Part shown: positions 8,653-18,511 of the stretch, one piece after another
How positions within the stretch are numbered: position 1 is the stretch's first letter
Layout: every line of letters begins with the position of its first letter
Source: Solirubrobacteraceae bacterium
Lineage (GTDB): Bacteria > Actinomycetota > Thermoleophilia > Solirubrobacterales > Solirubrobacteraceae
Reading direction: 5' to 3'
DNA length: 40,363 bases
NCBI GenBank assembly: GCA_017882465.1
Contig: JADGPN010000005.1
Coordinates: 1-40,363 of the forward strand
Notes under the pieces: model-generated
The model's database searches: none
Told to the model about the DNA's origin: nothing
Seen by the model: only the letters and a program-made list of their open reading frames with translations
Position numbers and translations under genes: made by a program

Positions 8653-8672
8653 CGGTGGGCAGGAGCCCACCG
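8653..8672 (+). other. Perfect 8-bp hairpin abutting a ribosome site
   Basis: CGGTGGGC (8653-8660), loop AGGA, GCCCACCG (8665-8672). The last stem base touches the GGAGG at 8672-8676 that serves the ATG at 8683. There is no T-tract. It could end transcription of the GT39 gene or fold over the esterase ribosome site; the sequence alone does not decide. Confidence 0.5.
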
Positions 8673-8682
8673 GAGGCAGCGC

Positions 8683-9657
8683 ATGATTCGAGCACAGATG
8701 AGACCCCCGCCGGGGCCAGGCCGCCGGCGCCTCTCACCGGCGGTCCTCGCCGGTCTGCTGACGCTCGCCATGGGCGCCGCAGTGGCGGTTCCGTCGGCGG
8801 CCACCGCGCTCGGCCGCTGCTCCGTGCCGCCGGCCCGCGGTGGCCATGCGATGCACATCGTCTTTCAGGGCCGGACCCGTTTCGTGCTCGTTCACGTGCC
8901 GGCCGGGATCCCCACCGGGCGCCGCGTTCCGCTGCTGCTGGCGTTTCACGGGGCCGGGGGCAATGGTGGCGCGATGGAGCGCTACAGCGGCTTCTCCCAC
9001 CAGGCCGATCTGCATCGGTTCATCGCCGCCTACCCGAATGCCGCGGGTCCGACGTGGAACATCACCGCCGCCCGGGACCAGGCCGACGACGTCACGTTCG
9101 TCAACGACGTGATCCAGACGCTCGAGCAGGGCATGTGCATCGACCCACATCGCATCTACGCCGCCGGGATCTCCAACGGCGGCGGGATGGTGGCGCTGCT
9201 CGGATGTGCGCTGAGCGGAGAGCTGGCGGCGATCGCGCCGGTCTCCGGAATCTACGACGGCCAGCCGTCCTGCCGGCTGAAGCACCCGGTGTCGGTCCTG
9301 GAGATCCACGGCACGGCTGACCAGATCGCTCCCTATTTCGGCACTCGGACGCGGGCCTCGGGGGGCGGCCTGCCACCGTACGTCAAGAGCTGGGTTCACC
9401 GCGACGGGTGCTCGACGAACGCGCGGGCCCAGGGTATCGCCGCCCGGACGACCGAGTACCGTTGGCTTGGATGCGCAGACGACACGGTGGTCGAGCACGT
9501 CCGGATCCTGGGCGGCGCCCACCAGTGGCCCGGCGCGCTTCCACCCGATCCCGGTCCGCCCTCCACGATCTGCGGCGCCTGCACGATCTGGAGCTTCTTC
9601 TCGAGCCTTCCGGAGGCCGCCAGCACCTACAGCGGCGGCTCGGGACTTCCCGGCTGA
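8683..9657 (+). CDS. Secreted alpha/beta-hydrolase, PHB depolymerase/feruloyl esterase-like (LpqC type)
   Basis: 324 residues. The N-terminus has arginines, a hydrophobic stretch (AVLAGLLTLAMGAAVAVPSA, 20-39) and a likely signal cleavage near ATA-LG. The catalytic serine is S164 in GISNG (162-166), with D213 (HGTADQIAP) and H280 (GGAHQWPG) completing a triad in the right order. HGAGGNGG at 89-96 supplies the oxyanion loop. Several cysteines (46, 152, 175, 197, 243, 264) suggest disulfides outside the cell. COG3509 enzymes cut polyester or feruloyl/acetyl esters; the substrate here is unknown. GGAGG lies 6 bases before the ATG. It is convergent with the acyl-CoA ligase gene. Confidence 0.88.
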   Translation: MIRAQMRPPPGPGRRRLSPAVLAGLLTLAMGAAVAVPSAATALGRCSVPPARGGHAMHIVFQGRTRFVLVHVPAGIPTGRRVPLLLAFHGAGGNGGAMERYSGFSHQADLHRFIAAYPNAAGPTWNITAARDQADDVTFVNDVIQTLEQGMCIDPHRIYAAGISNGGGMVALLGCALSGELAAIAPVSGIYDGQPSCRLKHPVSVLEIHGTADQIAPYFGTRTRASGGGLPPYVKSWVHRDGCSTNARAQGIAARTTEYRWLGCADDTVVEHVRILGGAHQWPGALPPDPGPPSTICGACTIWSFFSSLPEAASTYSGGSGLPG

Positions 9658-9670
9658 GCCGGCGGCGCGG

Positions 9671-11296
9671 TCAGTCGCCGGTCTCCCGCTCCTGCAGCAC
9701 GCGCTTGAGCACCTTGCCGGTGGTGTTGCGCGGCAGCTCATCGACGAACTCGACGTCGCGGGGGACCTTGTAGCGGGCCAGGTTCCGCTTCACGTGGTCC
9801 TTCACATCGGCCTCGGTCACGCTCGCGCCGGATCGAGGGACGACGAACGCCTTGAGCCGGGCGCCGAACTGCTCGTCGGGAATCCCGATCACCGCCGCCT
9901 CGGCGATCTTGTCGTGCTTCAGCAGCGACTCCTCGATCTCGGCCGGAAACACGTTCTCGCCGCCGGACACGATCATGTCGTCGCTCCGGCCCTCGACGAA
10001 CATCCGCCCGGCCGCATCGAAGTAGCCCACGTCACCGGTCGCCATCAACCCGTCGATCATGTCCTTGCCGCCGCCGCCGGTGTAGCCGTCGAACAGCATC
10101 TCGTTGCCGACGAAGATGCGGCCCCGCTCGCCCTGGGGAACCTCGTGGCCGTCCTCGTCGAACAGCTTCACGATCGTCCCCCGCGGCGGCTTGCCCGTGG
10201 TCCCCGGGGCGGCGCGCAGGTCCTCGGGTGTGGCGATCGTCGCCCACGCGACCTCGGTCGATCCGTACAGGTTGTAGAGCACGTCGCCGAACACATCGAG
10301 CCCCCGCTTGGCCAGGGGCACCGGAAGCGCGGAGCCCGACAGCGCGATCACCCGCAGCGACGAGGTGTCGTGGCGGCGGATCTCCTCCTCACCGAGATCG
10401 AGGATGCGCTGCAGCATCACGGGCACCACGACCAGGGTGTCCACCTGGTGGGTCTCGATGTCCCTGAGCGCCGCCGCCGGCTCGAACCGGCGCCTGAGGA
10501 CGAGCGTGCTCGAGAGCGTGAGCGCCAGCAGGAAGTGGGAATAGCCCCAGCTGTGAAACAGCGGCGCGGCGTCCGCGGTCACGACCCGCGAGTGGAGCGG
10601 GATCTTGGACAGGAGCGCCCCCAGCGGGTCCAGTCCTCCGGGGGCCCCTCGCGAGGCGCCCTTGGGCGTCCCCGTCGTTCCCGAGGTGAGGATCGTCTGG
10701 CGGCCATGCTGAGCGGGCGGTACGACGTCACTGGCGTCGCCCATCGCGATCAGATCCTCGAGCGAGGGCTCGGAGGGAGGATCCTCCGCATCGCCCACCC
10801 AGGCGACGAACCGGCGGCCGCCGTCTCCGGCCTCCCCCATCAGGCCGGCGAACTCGTCGTCGTAGATCAGGCACGCGGCCTGCTCCCGGGCCACGACGTC
10901 GGCGGTCTGGGGACCGGCGAATCCGGTGTTCAGATACAGCATGTTGGCGCCCAGCTTCGAGCAGGCGACCGTGGCTTCCACGAATCCGCGGTGGTTGCGG
11001 GCGAGCAGGGCGACGTTTTCGCCCTCGTTCACGCCGTGGTCGGCGAGCGCGTGGGCGAGCGCGTTGGTCCGCAGATGCAGCTCGGCGAACGTGACCTGTC
11101 CGCGCTCGTCGATGATCGCTCGCGCATCCGGGTGGCGGGCGGCGGATGCAGCGCACGCGGCCGCCGGCGTGGCCCCGAATCGCCACAGCGCGATCCCGGC
11201 TTTGAGCAGGCGGTCGGGCATGGTGGGCCCGAGCAGCCCCGCCTCGACGAGCCGCCGCAGGGTGTCGAACTTGTAGGCGACCGGCTCGAGGCGCAT
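9671..11296 (-). CDS. AMP-forming acyl-CoA synthetase (FadD-like)
   Basis: 541 residues, ANL superfamily. The P-loop-like motif TSGTTGTPKG is at 204-213, the adenine-binding YGSTE is in the middle, TGDVGYFDAAGR and the hinge GRSDDMIVSGGENVFP follow, and the catalytic lysine is K528 in NTTGKVLKR. It would activate a carboxylic acid to an acyl-adenylate and then to acyl-CoA. The first 45 residues precede the usual N-terminal fold and resemble fatty-acyl-CoA ligases, including a segment GLLGPTMPDRL. The ATG lies one base after the stop of the preceding 27-codon ORF, so translation is probably coupled. It is the last gene of a minus-strand array reaching up to thiE. Substrate chain type is not readable. 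Confidence 0.92.
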   Translation of the reverse strand: MRLEPVAYKFDTLRRLVEAGLLGPTMPDRLLKAGIALWRFGATPAAACAASAARHPDARAIIDERGQVTFAELHLRTNALAHALADHGVNEGENVALLARNHRGFVEATVACSKLGANMLYLNTGFAGPQTADVVAREQAACLIYDDEFAGLMGEAGDGGRRFVAWVGDAEDPPSEPSLEDLIAMGDASDVVPPAQHGRQTILTSGTTGTPKGASRGAPGGLDPLGALLSKIPLHSRVVTADAAPLFHSWGYSHFLLALTLSSTLVLRRRFEPAAALRDIETHQVDTLVVVPVMLQRILDLGEEEIRRHDTSSLRVIALSGSALPVPLAKRGLDVFGDVLYNLYGSTEVAWATIATPEDLRAAPGTTGKPPRGTIVKLFDEDGHEVPQGERGRIFVGNEMLFDGYTGGGGKDMIDGLMATGDVGYFDAAGRMFVEGRSDDMIVSGGENVFPAEIEESLLKHDKIAEAAVIGIPDEQFGARLKAFVVPRSGASVTEADVKDHVKRNLARYKVPRDVEFVDELPRNTTGKVLKRVLQERETGD

Positions 11297-11297
11297 C

Positions 11298-11381
11298 TCA
11301 AGCGACAGCAGTCCGGGCGATCAGCGCGTCCCGGCCCTTGTCGGCGATCCGGCGGGCGGTGTGCTCGAGCGTCTCGGTCAT
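11298..11381 (-). CDS. 27-residue micro-ORF bridging two coupled genes
   Basis: Predicted product MTETLEHTARRIADKGRDA then LIARTAVA. Its ATG overlaps the stop of the E2-like gene (ATGA) and its TGA is one base from the ATG of the acyl-CoA ligase gene, so it fills the gap exactly. The peptide is a plausible charged helix with no known motif. It may be a real small protein, a coupling device that carries ribosomes forward, or chance. There is no strong ribosome site of its own. Confidence 0.4.
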   Translation of the reverse strand: MTETLEHTARRIADKGRDALIARTAVA

Positions 11382-12097
11382 AACGTGTGTGGTGCCTCCA
11401 GCAGCTCGGTGATCTGGACGAGAAACAGCGCGGCCTGTTCCCCAAACAGGATCCGGTGGTCGCACGCGAGCGTGATCGACATCGCGAATCCGGGCACGAT
11501 AGTCCCGTCGCGGACGATCGGCGTTTCCCGCACCGCTCCCGCCGCGAGCGCGGCGGCCTGCGGTGCGACGATCACCGGGGTGGCGCCGGCGATCCCGTAG
11601 GTGCCGGGGTTGGAGAGCGTGAAGGTTCCCCCCGAGAGCTCTGGCGGGGTGATCTCGCCGGACCTCGCTCGGGCGCTCAGCGTCTCGATCTCCGCATCCA
11701 GGTCAGCCGCGGGCTTGCGATCGGCATCGAACAGCGTCGCCGTCACGTAGCCGTCCGGCGTGTCCACCACGAGGCCGACGTTGACCCGCGAGTAGAGCTC
11801 GAAGCGTCCGTCGCGGTAGGCGGCGTTGGCCCGTGGGGTTCTGCTCAGCCCCAGCGCGCACGCCCGGGTCAGCAGCGCCGAGACGGACGCCACCCCGGGC
11901 CCAAGTGCCGCATAGGCGGACATGTCGACCTCCGCGCGCAGCTCCGAGTCGGGGATTGTCGCCCTCGCCTCGGCCGTGCGGCGGCCGATCGTGCGCTCGG
12001 CTCGGCTCGGCTCCTGCGCGCGCGTCTCGCCCTTGGCGCTCGACGCATCGGCGGGGGCCCCGGGTTCGGCGGCTGAGTCAGTCATCGGGCCCAACAT
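11378..12097 (-). CDS. E2-like (2-oxoacid dehydrogenase acyltransferase) catalytic domain, no lipoyl domain
   Basis: 239 residues. Only the catalytic domain is present: RTIGRRTAEARATIP and ELRAEVDMS (about 36-60), GGTFTLSNPGTYG, TPVIVAPQAAALAAGAV and CDHRILFGEQAALFL. Lipoyl and E1/E3-binding domains, which usually fill the first 150-200 residues of E2, are absent. In the active-site HxxxDG motif the sequence is H-R-I-L-F-G, so His is kept but Asp is replaced by Phe. It is therefore either a scaffold or an acyltransferase of different chemistry. It lies three genes downstream of lpdA, with a DsbA-like gene and a small gene between, and immediately before the micro-ORF and acyl-CoA ligase. A second ATG at 12085 is possible. 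Family assignment is good, function uncertain. Confidence 0.8.
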   Translation of the reverse strand: MLGPMTDSAAEPGAPADASSAKGETRAQEPSRAERTIGRRTAEARATIPDSELRAEVDMSAYAALGPGVASVSALLTRACALGLSRTPRANAAYRDGRFELYSRVNVGLVVDTPDGYVTATLFDADRKPAADLDAEIETLSARARSGEITPPELSGGTFTLSNPGTYGIAGATPVIVAPQAAALAAGAVRETPIVRDGTIVPGFAMSITLACDHRILFGEQAALFLVQITELLEAPHTL

Positions 12098-12106
12098 AGC
12101 CTCTGG

Positions 12107-12364
12107 CTAGGCGCCTTCCTGCGCTCCCGCGTCGCGCCCTTCCCAGGCACGCGTGAACTCCTCCACGCTGAGGCCCACCAGGTCGGCCCGGAGCTGGCGC
12201 ACCAGCTTGGTCGCCTGCTTGGCCGGCAGGTCCCAGAACAGCACCACCTCACCGTCGTCGATCGACACGACCTCGATCCGGTCGAGCCGGTGCGGATCGC
12301 GCAGGAAGGCAGGCTCATGACTCTCGCGGGAGACGATCAGCCGGAAGGCGCGGTTGGCCCTCAT
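12107..12364 (-). CDS. Small conserved-looking protein of unknown function
   Basis: 85 residues from the ATG at 12364 (MRANRAFRLIVSRES). It continues RIEVVSIDDGEVVLFWDLP and KLVRQLRADLVGLSVEEFTRAW. The pattern of two strands followed by amphipathic helices suggests a compact alpha/beta fold; no membrane segment, cysteine pair or known motif is visible. A longer in-frame extension (to 12439) would overlap the DsbA-like gene and is Arg/Pro-rich, so I reject it. It sits 28 bp after the DsbA-like gene and 9 bp before the E2-like gene, in the same array. Confidence 0.62.
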   Translation of the reverse strand: MRANRAFRLIVSRESHEPAFLRDPHRLDRIEVVSIDDGEVVLFWDLPAKQATKLVRQLRADLVGLSVEEFTRAWEGRDAGAQEGA

Positions 12365-12392
12365 GGCCCGGGCCGGGAGTCGGGGGCGCCGC

Positions 12393-12995
12393 TCATGGCT
12401 CGGCTCCGCCGAGCGCCCTCGCGGCCTGATGCACGGCATCCTCGCTCTGGAAGACGCTGCCCGCAGCGCAGATCGCGGGCAGCGAATCGACGCCCGCGCT
12501 CCGCGCCCGCTCGTTGGCCGCCTGCAGGGCGCTGCGCACGGAGCGAAGCTCGATCCCCTTCAGGACCGCGGTCGGGTGCATCTCGCAGGCGGCCGCCGCG
12601 ATCAGCACCGTGTCCGGATCGCCCAGATCCCGCCCGCCGGCGAATGCCTGGCGGAATGCCGCCAGCGAGAACGCCACCGCTCGGCCGACGTGCTTGGCGT
12701 AGGTCGCGGCGCGCATGGCGAGCTCGGTCTCGGGAGGCCAGGCCGACGGCCAGCGCAGCGGCTGGAGCCCCTGCGCGGCGGCGTGGCGCTCGACGAGCTC
12801 GCGGTCCAGCGACGCGGAGGCGCCGGCGTCCGCGGCGATCGCCGCTCCGAGCACCGGCTCCCATTCCGGGACCACCGGAAGCGCGCCCATGACCTCCTCT
12901 GCGGCCAGGTAACACGCAGGGCTGCCGAGGTCGTAGAAGAAGATCGGCTGCGCCGGGTCGGGGACGCCGGCCACGGTCAGCCGTGGATCAGCCAC
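12393..12995 (-). CDS. DsbA/2-hydroxychromene-2-carboxylate isomerase-like thioredoxin-fold protein
   Basis: 200 residues. The N-terminal strand and helix QPIFFYDLGSPACYLAAEEV (17-36) match the HCCA isomerase/GST-kappa branch of the DsbA family, where a Ser (here S25) replaces the redox CxxC. A long helical insertion follows, with ETELAMRAATYAKHVGRAVAF and FRQAFAGGRDLGDPDTVL typical of this branch, and a C-terminal AICAAGSVFQSEDAV (the cis-Pro loop region is altered). Members bind glutathione or act as isomerases; some are disulfide enzymes. GTG 12995 overlaps the end of lpdA by 19 bases; GTG 12974 is an equally possible start just after the lpdA stop. Function in this array is unknown. Confidence 0.75.
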   Translation of the reverse strand: MADPRLTVAGVPDPAQPIFFYDLGSPACYLAAEEVMGALPVVPEWEPVLGAAIAADAGASASLDRELVERHAAAQGLQPLRWPSAWPPETELAMRAATYAKHVGRAVAFSLAAFRQAFAGGRDLGDPDTVLIAAAACEMHPTAVLKGIELRSVRSALQAANERARSAGVDSLPAICAAGSVFQSEDAVHQAARALGGAEP

Positions 12996-14347
12996 CCGTC
13001 GGCGGCACGGGCGGCTTCCATCACGCCCTCGGAGAGGGTGGGATGGCCATGGATCGTGCGTGCCACCTCCGGGTAGCCGCCTTCGAGTGCCTTGGCGTTG
13101 ACCAGCTCCTGGATCAGCTCGGTCGCCTTGCTCCCGACGATGTGACCGCCGAGCAGCTCGCCGTACTTCTTGTCGCCGACGATCTTGATCATGCCGGTGC
13201 GGTCGCCGTACACGGTGCCGGCGCCGACCGCTCCGTACTGGAGCTTGCCCACCGCCACGTCGTACCCCTGCTCCTTGGCTTGGGCCTCGGTGAGCCCGAA
13301 GCTCGCGACATTGGGGGTGCAGAAGGTGGCCCGCGGAATGTCGATGTACTCGATCGGGTGGGTCTGGAGCCCGGCGGCGTCTTCGACCGCGATCACGCCT
13401 TCGTCCGAGGCCTTGTGCGCGAGCGCCGGACCCGGCACGAGGTCGCCGATCGCGTAGATCCCGGCGGCGCCCGTCCGCAGCGCGCCGTCGACCTCGATCA
13501 GGCCCTGCTCGCCCAGCTTCACGCCGGCCGCCTCGAGCCCGAGAGCCTCCACGTCAGGACCGCGTCCGGCGGCGATCACCAGCCAGTCGGCCTGACCCGA
13601 CTCTCCGCCGTAGCTGAAGCCGACGCTGTCATCGCCTGATTTCACGTTCTCCACCAGCGTGCTCGTGTGGATTTTCATCCCCTGCTTCTTGAGCCCGCGC
13701 TCAGCCAGCTTCGAGATGTCGGCATCCTCGGTCGGGAGCACCCGATCGAGCGCCTCGAGCAGCAGCACCTCAACCCCGAGCCGCGCATAGGCGGAGGCGA
13801 TCTCCGCGCCCGAGGCGCCCGCCCCGACCACGGCCATCGTCCGCGGCAGCTCCTCCAGCGCCCACGCCTCCTCGGTGCCGATCACCCGGCCTCCGAACTG
13901 CGTGCCCGGGATCGGCCGCTTCACCGACCCGGTGGCCAGCAGGATCGTCGTGGCCTCGATCACCTGCCCAGCGACGCTCACTTTGCCCTCACCGGCCAGC
14001 GCGGCCTCGCCCTCGATCAGCTCGATCGCGTTCTTCTTGAACAGCCCCGACACACCGCCGGTCAGAGTCGAGACCACCTTTCGGCGACGATCGCTGACGG
14101 CGCCATAGTCGACCTCGGGCTCACCCACCTTGATCCCGAACTCACCGGCATCGCGGATCTCCGCCAGCACGTCGGCCACCCGCAGCACCGCCTTGGCGGG
14201 GATGCAGGCGTAGTTCAGGCAGCGGCCCCCGACCTGGTCCTTCTCGACCACGGCGGTCTTCATCCCCAGCTGGGCTGCGCGGATCGCGGCCACGTAGCCA
14301 CCCGGCCCGGAGCCGATGACGAGGCAATCGTATGCGGAGTCAGCCAT
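12977..14347 (-). CDS. lpdA: Dihydrolipoyl dehydrogenase (E3)
   Basis: 456 residues from ATG 14347 (MADSAYDCLVIGSGPGGYVA). FAD-binding GSGPGG is at 12-17, the redox disulfide pair is C43 and C48 in GRCLNYACIP (usual form CLNxGC), the NAD-binding AVVGAGASGAEIASAYARLG is mid-protein, and the C-terminal HGHPTLSE carries the active-site His/Glu (H435, E440). It reoxidises dihydrolipoamide with NAD in 2-oxoacid dehydrogenase or glycine cleavage complexes. No E1 gene or normal lipoylated E2 is nearby; the only partner is the degenerate E2-like protein. Upstream, 17 bp away, is a 4-TM protein gene. The frame stays open further upstream, but that part is out of frame with genuine genes and is rejected. 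Confidence 0.94.
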   Translation of the reverse strand: MADSAYDCLVIGSGPGGYVAAIRAAQLGMKTAVVEKDQVGGRCLNYACIPAKAVLRVADVLAEIRDAGEFGIKVGEPEVDYGAVSDRRRKVVSTLTGGVSGLFKKNAIELIEGEAALAGEGKVSVAGQVIEATTILLATGSVKRPIPGTQFGGRVIGTEEAWALEELPRTMAVVGAGASGAEIASAYARLGVEVLLLEALDRVLPTEDADISKLAERGLKKQGMKIHTSTLVENVKSGDDSVGFSYGGESGQADWLVIAAGRGPDVEALGLEAAGVKLGEQGLIEVDGALRTGAAGIYAIGDLVPGPALAHKASDEGVIAVEDAAGLQTHPIEYIDIPRATFCTPNVASFGLTEAQAKEQGYDVAVGKLQYGAVGAGTVYGDRTGMIKIVGDKKYGELLGGHIVGSKATELIQELVNAKALEGGYPEVARTIHGHPTLSEGVMEAARAADGWLIHG

Positions 14348-14364
14348 GCCGAGTCGGAGCCTAC

Positions 14365-14928
14365 CTAACGCCGCCGGGGTGGCGCGGGGAGCTGCAGACG
14401 GCCGAGGACCCGGACCAGCTTGTAGAACAGCCAGCCGCCGGGAATGATGACCGCGAGGCAGATCGCCGCGCCGAGGAGGCTCGAGGCGCGGATCAGCGCG
14501 AGCGAGAAACCCAGCACGCCGATCGCCAGCAGCGTCTGGAACCCGAGCACGGCCCAGTAGCGCATCCGCCACATGCCGGCGGCGCAGACCAGCATCAAGG
14601 CGCAGAAGACGAGGACCTCGCCGAGGTGAGGTTGCTGGCCCCCGAGCTTGGGCTTGGTGCCGGCCAGGTAGAGGATCAGATTGACCGCGCCGAGCAGCGC
14701 GGCGCATGCGATGCTGATCCGGATCGCCCACGGCCGCTCCCCACTCCCGTATGGCTTCAGGGTCGCTCTGACCGCGGCGTTGCGCTCCTCGGAACGGCTC
14801 CGCCGCGTTGGCTTCGGAGCCTCGGCGGTCGCCGGCGGGGCGGCCGTCTCAAGTGCGGTTGCAGGGGCCTCGCGGCCGCCGGTCGCGGGCGCGTCGCGCC
14901 GGCCGCGCTTGCGGCTACGTTGTCCCAA
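14365..14928 (-). CDS. Four-helix membrane protein of unknown function with basic/Ala-rich N-terminus
   Basis: 187 residues from a TTG at 14928 (MGQRSRKRGRRD), chosen because GAGG lies about 6 bases before it and it overlaps the thiE stop by 14 bases. The first 70 residues are polar, Ala/Pro/Arg-rich and probably disordered. Four hydrophobic segments follow: IRISIACAALLGAVNLILYL, LGEVLVFCALMLVCAAGMW, WAVLGFQTLLAIGVLGFSLA and LLGAAICLAVIIPGGWLFY. The end is basic and Pro-rich. No family recognised; coupling to thiE suggests co-expression, not necessarily a thiamine role. Confidence 0.75.
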   Translation of the reverse strand: MGQRSRKRGRRDAPATGGREAPATALETAAPPATAEAPKPTRRSRSEERNAAVRATLKPYGSGERPWAIRISIACAALLGAVNLILYLAGTKPKLGGQQPHLGEVLVFCALMLVCAAGMWRMRYWAVLGFQTLLAIGVLGFSLALIRASSLLGAAICLAVIIPGGWLFYKLVRVLGRLQLPAPPRRR

Positions 14929-15571
14929 CCGGTTCCTCGCTTCGCTCGGCGCTCGAGGTGACCGCGGCTCGCAATCGCCGCGCGGCCGGCTCCGGCTGCT
15001 CGGCGCCGGTGAGCGCGCGGACGACCGCGACGCGCTGCGCGCCGGCCGCGTGCACCGCGGCGACGTTCTCGGGTCCGATCCCGCCGATGGCGAAGAACGG
15101 GACCCGGGCGTGCGCGGCGGCGTAGCGCACCAGATCGAGGCCGACCGCGGGCCGGCCCGGCTTGGTCGGCGTCTCGTGCACCGGTCCGACACCGATGTAG
15201 TCGATGATCTGAGCGGGGACACCGTCCACCTGCGCCGGCGAGTGGGTCGAGAGCCCGACCAGACGCTCGGCGCCGACGAGCGCGCGGGCGCGCTCCGGGT
15301 CGATGTCGTCCTGGCCCAGGTGAACTCCGTCAGCGCAGGCGAGCGCCGCCAGGTCGGGCCGGTCGTTGAGGATGAACAGCGCCCGGTGCTCGGCGCAGAT
15401 GCGGGCAATGCGCTCGGCGGCGGCCAGCACCTCCTCGTCGCCGGCGTCCTTGCAGCGGAGCTGGACGATGTCGACCCCGCCGGCCAGCGCGCCATGGAGA
15501 AAGGCGTCCGGCTGCTGGTCGCAGACGAGATAGAGGCGTGAGTCGCTCAGGCGCTGGCGGCGGTCGTCCAC
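14915..15571 (-). CDS. thiE: Thiamine-phosphate synthase
   Basis: 218 residues from GTG 15571 (MDDRRQRLSDSRLYLVCDQ); an in-frame ATG at 15604 would add 11 residues with two cysteines and is less likely. ThiE joins HMP-pyrophosphate and thiazole phosphate to thiamine phosphate. Motifs seen: QLRCKDAGDEE (pyrophosphate region), LFILNDRPDLA, DGVHLGQDDI, GLSTHSPAQ, DYIGVGPVHETPTKPG and FFAIGGIGPENV, in the order expected for the TIM barrel. It is divergent from the riboswitch-led thiO-thiS-thiG operon, so its own promoter must overlap the riboswitch DNA on the other strand. It carries no visible riboswitch of its own. Confidence 0.93.
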   Translation of the reverse strand: MDDRRQRLSDSRLYLVCDQQPDAFLHGALAGGVDIVQLRCKDAGDEEVLAAAERIARICAEHRALFILNDRPDLAALACADGVHLGQDDIDPERARALVGAERLVGLSTHSPAQVDGVPAQIIDYIGVGPVHETPTKPGRPAVGLDLVRYAAAHARVPFFAIGGIGPENVAAVHAAGAQRVAVVRALTGAEQPEPAARRLRAAVTSSAERSEEPVGTT

Positions 15572-15609
15572 GCCGCAAGTCTGGCATGAGTGCCGCGCTA
15601 GCATTGGCG

Positions 15610-15703
15610 GTACGGGAGCCCGACCCGTGGGCTGAGAGGGCGGATACGAGATCCGCCGACCGTCTGAACCTGAACCGGATAATGCCGGCGCAGGGAGGAG
15701 GCA
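15610..15703 (+). promoter_or_regulatory. TPP riboswitch (THI element)
   Basis: The conserved core is readable: GGGAGCC at 15614-15620, GGCTGAGAGG at 15630-15639, a variable hairpin GGCGGAT...ATCCGCC (15639-15657), then GAACCTGAACCGGATAATGC at 15666-15685 and CGGCGCAGGGA to 15697. These match the pyrimidine- and pyrophosphate-sensing halves of the aptamer. The ribosome site GGGAGGAGG (15693-15701) lies inside or just after the 3' edge and the GTG start follows at 15705, so thiamine pyrophosphate binding most simply blocks translation. No separate terminator hairpin fits between aptamer and gene. Confidence 0.95.
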
Positions 15704-15704
15704 A

Positions 15705-18335
<2,631 letters not shown>

Positions 18336-18379
18336 GGGCGGTGGGCGGCGCCGAGCCGGCCGCGGCGGCTACATCGGCC

Positions 18380-18493
18380 GAGGTGCTGGAGCGCGAGCAG
18401 ATGGCCTGGATCCGCGGGCACCACGAGCGCTGGGACGGGACGGGCTACCCCGACCAGCAGCTCGGGATCGCCGGCCGGAGCCAGCCCCTGGGC
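18380..18493 (+). pseudogene. Remnant of an HD-GYP phosphodiesterase domain
   Basis: The translation reads LEREQMAWIRGHHERWDGTG then YPDQQLGI and SQPLG. HHERWDGTGYPD is the diagnostic HD-GYP motif of cyclic-di-GMP phosphodiesterases, but the rest of the roughly 180-residue domain is missing on both sides: no HD motif upstream, no continuation downstream. It is in the same frame as argF and runs into it without a stop, so an ATG at 18410 could even give argF a spurious extension. Best read as debris of a lost gene. Confidence 0.6.
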
Positions 18494-18511
18494 CAACGTA
18501 CACTCCCGCGC

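Noticed and set aside
12365-12439. Longer start for the small protein before the E2-like gene
   Set aside because: Arg/Pro-rich stretch overlapping the DsbA-like gene; the internal ATG at 12364 gives a normal N-terminus.
14348-14731. N-terminal extension of the dihydrolipoyl dehydrogenase
   Set aside because: The FAD motif starts 12 residues after ATG 14347, as in the family, and the extension overlaps the 4-TM protein in another frame.
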